NCBI GenBank assembly: GCA_026168455.1
Contig: CM047430.1
Span: 7,682,007 to 7,746,006 of the forward strand
Direction of reading: 5' to 3'
Source of the DNA: Theocolax elegans
Lineage: Eukaryota > Arthropoda > Insecta > Hymenoptera > Cerocephalidae
DNA length: 64,000 bases
The notes beneath the pieces are model-generated. The model saw nothing but the letters and a program-made list of their open reading frames with translations. It was not told where the DNA came from and ran no database searches. Shown piece after piece: positions 57,003 to 64,000 of the stretch (positions within the stretch are counted from its first letter, which is position 1; every line of letters starts with the position of its first letter). The translations under genes were made by a program, and so were the position numbers.

Positions 57003-58284
57003 ATCTGCTATTTCTATTCTACTACTACAAGTGTCCTAATTAATTACTCAATAGATAAGGCGTACGTATAATTAAGAGGATTCTTCAAACTCTTATTTGG
57101 TTTTGTATATAAGGAAAAATCGAAATAAGCGAGGATGCACGTTATTAGTATTCCAAACTGTGATTGGGTGATACGACGATGTGATCTATATAACTAATTA
57201 CAACTATACTGTTTACCACCAATATCTGTAATAAAATTTTACTACTAGTATTTCTAGAAAGGAGAGCTTTTCTACCAGTTTTCTTTTTCAAGGGAGAATT
57301 TCTACTAATTTTATCTCGGGGATCTTCTTTTTTCGTTATTTTTATCGAGGGGAAGTAGTTAACAGTTATAAAAAATCGCTTTCTCAATTTCAAAAATGAA
57401 TAAAAAAATAAAATTATAAAAGAAAGAAAATCAGTTGGAAGTTTTCCAATTTCTTCTGTGATGTTCTCGATGGGAAAAAAAGTTTTAAAAAATAATTCAG
57501 TACTCTGCAACAGAACAAAAGAAAAGAAATTATTATTTTACTTGAATTTAATAAGTAAATGAAAATATTATGTTGCTGTATATTCGTACAAACGAAATTT
57601 ATCTTATTTAAATTAATTTTCTACCCGTAGACCACTACTTTTTTAGTAAAAATAAAATATTAAATGTAAAGCGATAAATTCTTATAATTGATTTCTGGGG
57701 AGGGAAATTAATTTTACTACCAAATCTGCTGAAAATATAATCTATTATTAAGTGTAAATAAAGTTTACTACCAGTACTGAAGAAAGTAAAATTTTCTATA
57801 AGTTGAAAATAAGAATTATTACCAGCAACACTGAAAACAAAGTATTCCACCAGCTGAAAACAAGGTTTACTAGCAATAATGTTAAAAATAAATTTTTCCA
57901 CCAGCTGAAAATAAGGTTTACTACCAGTAATGCTGAAAATAAAATTTTCCACTAGCTGAAAATAAGGTTTACTTCCAATAAATATATGTTTATGCAGTAC
58001 AAGAAATAATACAATATTATATTTATGTATATGAAATATTATGTAATATATCAATATTGGACAAGTATTGGACAGATATTGGAGGTAAATGTAATATATA
58101 TAAAATAGAAAAAAAAATTAATTTCAAATTACTAATAACTTCAAAAAAATAATTATGGGCAGATTCACAAATAAAATATAAAATATTAATATACAATCAC
58201 TCAGCACACGGGGGATTTCTTGTAAACGTAACGTAACGAGAAAATACGAAGGAAAACGAAATTGCGTAGTGGTAATTACCCGAA
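57003..58284 (-). other. Gypsy-B leader between PBS and gag, with a 51-bp repeat
   Basis: About 1.3 kb, AT-rich. At about 57775-57975 a 51-bp unit (CAGCTGAAAATAAGGTTTAC core at 57851, 57902 and 57953) repeats about four times. Because 51 is a multiple of 3, a 139-codon minus-strand frame (58054-57635) shows a 17-residue repeat (GSKPYFQLVENFIFSIT type). Another frame of 121 codons (57510-57145) has no recognisable motif. I do not call either a gene with confidence; both may be upstream ORFs or chance. Confidence 0.55.
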
Positions 58285-58298
58285 CACGTTGGGCGCCA
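58285..58298 (-). other. Primer binding site, tRNA-Lys type (Gypsy-B)
   Basis: Minus strand TGGCGCCCAACGTG, three bases inside the 5' LTR boundary. It complements the 3' end of tRNA-Lys for 14 bases, longer than the match in Gypsy-A. Confidence 0.88.
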
Positions 58299-58301
58299 TC
58301 T

Positions 58302-60234
58302 TGTAACGTGGTCCTCACTTTCGTGGCCCGTAAACCACGCTACTCGGTTCCACTTTATTTAATATATATATATGTTACCTTTAAATCCGGTAAGACCGTA
58401 TTTAATATTTTTACTGGGCGCCAGGTCTTACCAATACAAATAACTTCCCGGTACGACTCCTCAGGATGTGGCTCCAACGCCAATACGGAGGTGGCGAAAC
58501 CAACGACGAATATTGTCTCATTCGGAACACGTGGCGGAAAATTGTCGAGGTGTAGGTCGATAAATTAACGAACTCAATAATTTCAATTAGATCAAAGCGA
58601 TAATTATTTCGATTTATTTATACACTCAAATTCCGATCACTACGGGTGATCACCGTTACAATTTTTGAACACGAAAAAAAAAGATTGTATTTTAATAAAT
58701 TTCCGCGAGCTAACCCGATCTTCCGATCACCGATAATCTATTATAAAAATAAAGAACGCAGGAGGTCTATACGCGACGCGCAAGAAATCCCCGGCGATAC
58801 ACTCGATTTACTACTAAATTACTAGGTGGCCGTGCAGCCCACTTACCGCAACGAGAAAACGATCTTCTTCCAAAAATAAACGGCTTAACTACTATCACTA
58901 CTACTTCTCTCTGAACTTCTACAAAAAAACTACTATTGGACCTATCGAAAATTACTCGGTGTGCTCGGGGAGACTATCCGGCTACGAATGACGATCGGGA
59001 CTCGTAGCATCCCGCTCGTCCTCGTAGTTCGTTAAAACGCGGCGCTGATTGTCTTCTTCTTCCTTAATTTTCAACCAATAGTATCCTCCAGGTTAATTAG
59101 ATGGTCGACTATTACCGCCGTCCGCGTTATCTATTCCCGTAACAATCTTCTTTTCCCCAGTGACGGAATAACGAAATAACCCGTATTCCGTTGAGGAACT
59201 GACTTGCGCCTCCACCAATGCAACAGGTGTGTCTTCTTTCTCTCTCGTACACACGCGCTGTAGATGGCTACTTCCCGCTCATTCCGTCGTTCCCCTCCTC
59301 GGTGCGCCGCTATGTGCCGCGGCGTGCATGTGCGAGAGCAGCGAGCGCCGCCCCCCCCTCTCTGCCGCGCTGACCCTAGTACACGAGCAGCCGGCCGAGT
59401 CCGTTGCACGCGAGTCGGGCGTCGTTTGTTTACACGACGGCGAACGGGTTTTTATTTTGTGTTTGTAAAGAGTGCACCAGTTCCTGGGTCGTCATCTCCG
59501 TGGCTGTCTTCGTTCTCCATCACCAGGTCGTCGGGAGATGGTACTGGATCTACGTGGGAACATGGTTGGACGTCGGTGGTGGTATGGTTGTATCATTCCT
59601 TCTTTGTTATTAAACTCTTTCCTTTCTCCGATCCTCCGATTTCCTCAACAGATCAATGAAAACCCTATTAATTCCTTCCCTTTATGTACTAAAATATCGG
59701 TGACGAGAATGGCTCGGGCCAGGATTCGTAGCCGGTGTTTACTTCCTTCCTAACCTCTATCCCCATATCCTATATATAATATCCTATACTCATACATAAC
59801 TTCCTTATTACAACAACACTTTATCCCTCTATAAATCCTACTATCCTAACCTTCTATATATATTCTAGATTTACTTATTATCAACCTTTCAGGTACCCAA
59901 CGCTACCAAGGAGCGGACCCAGGATCCAAAGGTTCACCCAGGACTCATCGCCTCAAGGGGAAATGGACTCACGATGGGCATTACCCAGGACTCATCGCCT
60001 CCAAGGACAGGACTCACATGGATAGCAGCGTTGGATCACCCAGGACTCGTCGTCTCAAAAGGTATGATATTGTATAAAAAATGTTATTTCACTTATATCT
60101 ATCTCCTCTACGCTAACCTTATAACTATCCATATACACGAATAACTCTTTTTCTTATTTCAGGTACGTCCCTTCGACAAGGCTTCCCTCCTTTAGTTAAT
60201 TATAAATAAATACCGGTGTGAGGTTTACCTCACA
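58302..60234 (-). repeat. Gypsy-B 5' LTR, 1,933 bp
   Basis: Near-identical to 44845-46776. It would contain the promoter for the element's minus-strand transcript. Plus-strand open frames over the GC-rich centre change frame between the two LTRs because a C run differs in length, so they are not conserved coding. Confidence 0.95.
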
Positions 60235-60249
60235 AAATATTTAACACAA

Positions 60250-60336
60250 ATCGCGAAGAAAGTTATAACCTACAGCGGGAAACGAACCCCGGACGCACGC
60301 ATGAAAAGTAAACGCTCTAACCACTACGTTATATCG
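60250..60336 (-). tRNA. tRNA-like sequence, degenerate
   Basis: On the minus strand, AACGTAGTGGTTAGAGCG (A box/D-arm) is followed by TTTTCAT (anticodon-loop-like) and GGGGTTCGTTTCCCGC (B box/T-arm with a pairable stem). The acceptor and anticodon stems are poor, so it is a tRNA relic or SINE part. It begins 16 bases beyond the Gypsy-B insertion. Confidence 0.45.
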
Positions 60337-60645
60337 CAACGCTTGCAAGGCTACTTTTAGAACTTGTATATAATGATCAATCCATTTAAGTGAATATAAT
60401 TACTAATATTGTAATTATTTAATTATTTAATCAATAGTAAATTAAACTTAAATATAAATCAAAGCATTTAGTAAATAAATATTAATGTTCTTGCATCTCA
60501 AATTGTATAAATTTAAATTACACTTAAAAATTATTTTTCAATTCAAAAGATTGTCTTATTTATATAGTTATCATTTTATCGTTATTTTTAATCCAATATA
60601 TTCTCTAAAGTATTTACGGTAATATATTATATCATGGAAAATAGT
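60337..60645. other. AT-rich DNA, nothing recognised
   Basis: No repeat, RNA or coding signal seen. Confidence 0.6.
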
Positions 60646-61660
60646 AACTAACCAGTGAGAGATTGCAAGCTTTCGTGAAAGGCAGCTGATAGATTGCCAC
60701 AAACTTTCTGACCACACTCAAAAAGGTTTCGTTATGCATTCCCAATGCATTATGCAAAAATGTTTCACGAAAGATTGCGCCAAAAAACAGTACCCATACT
60801 TTATAGAATGCTTGCGTACAAGCTTCCAGCAAGATTCCAATGCAATTTTTGTAAAAGGGCAAAATACAATATTTTCGGCAAGCTTGCAAGTTTTCGGGAA
60901 ACCACACGAAAGATGCAGTGAAACATAAAATTAGTGTTACATGAAAGCTTGATGAAATAGAGCCGTCATGTTTCGAGAAAGGTAGCTAGTCCATGCTAAA
61001 AAGAGTTTCGTTACGCAAGGCACAACAAGATTCCAGAAGCTTATCTTAATAGGTTGCAGCAACGTGTCAAGGAATATTCCCGATGAATTATGCAAAAATG
61101 TTTCACGAAAGATTACGGCAATAAACAGTACCTGCTTTGTAGAAACCTTACGTAAAAGCTTCAAGAAAGATTCCAATGCAGTTTTTGTGAAAGCTAAAAA
61201 TACAATATATCTGGCAAGCTTCTGGCAAGTTTTCGGAAAACCACACGAAAGACGCAGTAGAACATAAAATTAAGCTTGCATGAAAGCTTAATGAAATATT
61301 GCCGCAAATATTGCTGCAACGTAACTAGCAATCTTTCAAGAGAGACTGCTGGATAGACTGCTGTAACGTTTCAAGCCACGGTTAAAAAAGTTTCGATATG
61401 CATAGCGCAACAAGCTTTCAGAAGATTATCCTGGAAGATTGCAACAACCTGTTGATGAATATTCTCAATTATGTAAAAATATTTCATGAAAAATGCAGCA
61501 ATGAACAGTACCTGCTTCGTAGAAAGCTTGAGTAAAAGCTTGCAGCAAGTTTTCGGAAAACCACACGGTAAGTCACAGCGAAACATAAAATAAGACTTGC
61601 ATCAAAGCTTGCTAAAATATTACCGCAAATATTGCAGAAATGTAACTGCCCAATTAAAAA
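60646..61660. repeat. AAGCTT-rich repeat region
   Basis: Imperfect roughly 250-350-bp modules: TTATGCAAAAATGTTTCACG near 60750 and 61089, AAACCACACGAAAGAYGCAGT near 60898 and 61239, and AAACTTGC/AAGCTTGC motifs throughout. Several open frames of 60-90 codons are shadows of the repeat. It resembles 44187-44840. Confidence 0.7.
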
Positions 61661-62220
61661 AAATTAATATGGTTTATGTACCAAATTAATACGAAATTTT
61701 GCGCAAAGTAAGTACAAAAACAGTTTCATAATTGTACAAATCAGTACGAAATAATGCTTTATCAAATAAAATGAGGGGTTGGGTGGTAAAAGGGCCTAAC
61801 TCAATAGTATAGTTTTTGGAAAATTAAAAAAAACAGTATAACTTTGCATCAGCTTTATAAAACGATGTGATATTGTAAAATGTTATAATAAATACTATTT
61901 GTTGTAAAAGTTCCGAGTGCTATTTTTCAGTTCAAGATTTATAATAAAAAAATATTAAATATTTAAAAAATCGAGTTAGGCTCTTTATAGCCGATATCGA
62001 ATAAATAACAGAAGCTTTATGATGAATAAATCACCTGAAAAACATTTGATTACTTAACATACATTTCATATTAAATTTTGCTTACCAAACATAACATATA
62101 AAAATATTATTTTATGATTTTTCATGAGAATGTACAACTTTTTAATTTTAAAACAATTATCTTCTGATACAGTGTGCGTAAAAACACATTTTGCGCATTG
62201 CTCTTTTTTAAAAAATCTCA
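61134..62220. repeat. Segmental duplication, copy 1
   Basis: ACCTGCTTTGTAGAAACC onward to CACATTTTGCG recurs at 62940-64000 in direct orientation with few differences (mostly single-base indels). If tandem, the unit is about 1.81 kb including the GC-rich segment after it. The part 61660-62220 is AT-rich with no gene. Confidence 0.9.
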
Positions 62221-62236
62221 TTTACGCCCACGGTAT

Positions 62237-62939
62237 TGTAACGGGGCGATTCTAGCGCGTGCTCCTCGTCGAGCACCGCTTTCGAGGTGAGGACTTACCT
62301 GCGCGGGCCTCGCGCCGCGCTGCCGTGTCCCTCGATGCCGCGATACCGCGCACGAGCTATAGCCGTGGTGCAACCGCGGTATCTCGGTGTTGATGCGCCG
62401 TAAACAACGAGGACGATTCTCCGCCGCGTGGAGAATCGCCGGACCGAGTCGTACTCGGGTAGATTTGTACAAGCCGCGTGAAGGATGCGTGCTTGTGGTT
62501 GCTCGTGCCCGTCGTTGGAACACGAGGCTCGGCCGCTCAGAATGCACGTTAGCTAAAATGCTAACGTGCCCGCGGAGGCGGCTGGGTAGCGGGAATAGGA
62601 ATACGGGGATTTAGTAATGAACACGCGTGAGATAAGAATTTACAGTTAAATATATATTGAACACTAATATTTACAACGATATTTACAAAAGAATATACAA
62701 AAGATGTACAGGCGCTCGGTAGCGCTCAATAACGCACGGTGTTAAACAATTAACAAATACTGGGTTGTTTAAGAATAAGAATCATCTAGGAACTACGGTG
62801 AAACAACGCGTAACCTCGACGGCGCGCAGGCAATCGCGACGGCCCGGTCGCGGCTATATCCACACGCGCGCACGCGCTCGTGCGCTCCTACGTCCCACGG
62901 GGAAGACGCGGGGAATCGGGTAACCCGAGTTACCGATCT
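62237..62939 (-). mobile_element. GC-rich, LTR-like segment, possibly truncated
   Basis: It begins TGTAACGGGGCG, so on the minus strand it ends CGCCCCGTTACA, like the other LTRs here (CTCCGTTACA and CCACGTTACA). The first 350 bases are strongly GC-rich, and the next 150 contain ACAAAAGAATATACAAAAGATG, reminiscent of the solo LTR. The other terminus (TGTGA on the minus strand) is missing and no target duplication is seen. Open frames of 75-109 codons across it have no recognisable motif. Confidence 0.4.
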
Positions 62940-64000
62940 ACCTGCTTTGTAGAAACCTTACGTAAAAGCTTCAAGAAAGATTCCAATGCAGTTTTTGTGA
63001 AAGCTAAAAATACAATATATCTGGCAAGCTTCTGGCAAGTTTTCGGAAAACCACACGAAAGACGCAGTAGAACAAAATTAAGCTTGCATGAAAGCTTAAT
63101 GAAATATTGCCGCAAATATTGCTGCAACGTAACTAGCAATCTTTCAAGAGAGACTGCTGGATAGACTGCTGTAACGTTTCAAGCCACGGTTAAAAAAGTT
63201 TCGATATGCATAGCGCAACAAGCTTTCAGAAGATTATCCTGGAAGATTGCAACAACCTGTTGATGAATATTCTCAATTATGTAAAAATATTTCATGAAAA
63301 ATGCAGCAATGAACAGTACCTGCTTCGTAGAAAGCTTGAGTAAAGCTTGCAGCAAGTTTTCGGAAAACCCACACGGTAAGTCACAGCGAAACATAAAATA
63401 AGACTTGCATCAAAGCTTGCTAAAATATTACCGCAAATATTGCAGAAATGTAACTGCCCAATTAAAAAAATTAATATGGTTTATGTACCAAATTAATACG
63501 AAATTTTGCGCAAAGTAAGTACAAAAACAGTTTCATAATTGTACAAATCAGTACGAAATAATGCTTTATCAAATAAAATGAGGGGTTGGGTGGTTAAAAG
63601 GGCCTAACTCAATAGTATAGTTTTTGGAAAATTAAAAAAAACAGTATAACTTTGCATCAGCTTTATAAAACGATGTGATATTGTAAAATGTTATAATAAT
63701 ACTATTTGTTGTAAAAGTTCCGAGTGCTATTTTTCAGTTCAAGATTTATAATAAAAAAATATTAATATTTTAAAAATCGAGTTAGGCTCTTTATAGCCGA
63801 TATCGAATAAATAACAGAAGCTTTATGATGAATAAATCACCTGAAAAACATTTGATTACTTAACATACATTTCATATTAAATTTTGCTTACCAAACATAA
63901 CATATAAAATATTATTTTATGATTTTTCATGAGAATGTACAACTTTTTAATTTTAAAACAATTATCTTCTGATACAGTGTGCGTAAAAACACATTTTGCG
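62940..64000. repeat. Segmental duplication, copy 2 (cut by window end)
   Basis: Matches 61134-62200 nearly base for base and ends mid-repeat at the window edge. Confidence 0.9.

Larger units (their letters stand above)
44845..60234 (-). mobile_element. Gypsy-B: near-complete 15.4-kb Ty3/Gypsy LTR retrotransposon with three ORFs
   Basis: Both LTRs are complete (44845-46776 and 58302-60234), and AAAT is duplicated at 44841-44844 and 60235-60238. On the minus strand the order is 5' LTR, PBS, a 1.3-kb leader, gag, pol in the -1 frame, ORF3, PPT and 3' LTR. LTR differences are only about twenty by eye, including homopolymer-length changes, so insertion is recent on an evolutionary scale. Visible damage is limited to one in-frame stop in the integrase tail (50389-50391) and a one-base frame break near the start of ORF3 (about 49810). 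Confidence 0.95.

Overview
This window looks like nuclear DNA of an insect, possibly an ant or another hymenopteran. The reasons are the very high AT content, the standard genetic code in the transposon genes, and the transposon mix: Ty3/Gypsy LTR elements, a Tc1/mariner relative, an R1-like non-LTR fragment, foldback elements and MITEs. The order-level guess is weak. I recognise no host protein-coding gene. Almost everything interpretable is a transposable element, a relic of one, or tandem or inverted repeat DNA.

Layout. 1-8.2 kb: AT-rich DNA with a direct duplication, TA microsatellites, a 996-bp near-perfect hairpin element (2487-3482), a tandem repeat carrying a small MITE (5.5-6.2 kb) and a nested palindrome (7.0-8.1 kb). 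8.3-12.06 kb: a large foldback element whose right arm holds a 1,187-bp solo LTR (10610-11796) with a TATA target duplication. 13.5-18.4 kb: a 4.9-kb Tc1/mariner-type transposon with roughly 0.5-kb terminal inverted repeats, about 100 copies of a 17-bp minisatellite and a nearly complete DD41D transposase. 18.8-21.3 kb: a tandem duplicate of its right half with a frameshifted transposase. 21.1-29.4 kb: tandem long-unit repeats, ending at a Helitron-like 3' terminus. 29.5-31.1 kb: a foldback containing an R1-like gag fragment. 31-35.2 kb: AT-rich DNA with MITEs and two tRNA-like sequences.

The right half is dominated by two related Ty3/Gypsy elements. Gypsy-A (plus strand, 35225-44186) is an old, broken copy with a complete 2,038-bp 5' LTR and a truncated 3' LTR. 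Gypsy-B (minus strand, 44845-60234) is about 15.4 kb, with 1.93-kb LTRs that differ at only about twenty positions and flanking AAAT duplications. It has gag, pol placed in the -1 frame behind a GGGAAAC slippery site, and a third ORF where env would lie. Both elements carry this third ORF. It encodes a proline-rich and (in B) very charged coiled-coil protein with a C-terminal zinc-knuckle module, and in both copies a splice-acceptor-like sequence sits directly before its ATG. I consider this non-env, gag-like accessory ORF the most interesting item in the window.

60-64 kb: a tRNA-like sequence, an AAGCTT-rich repeat family, and a segmental duplication whose unit contains a GC-rich LTR-like segment. 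The window end cuts the second copy.
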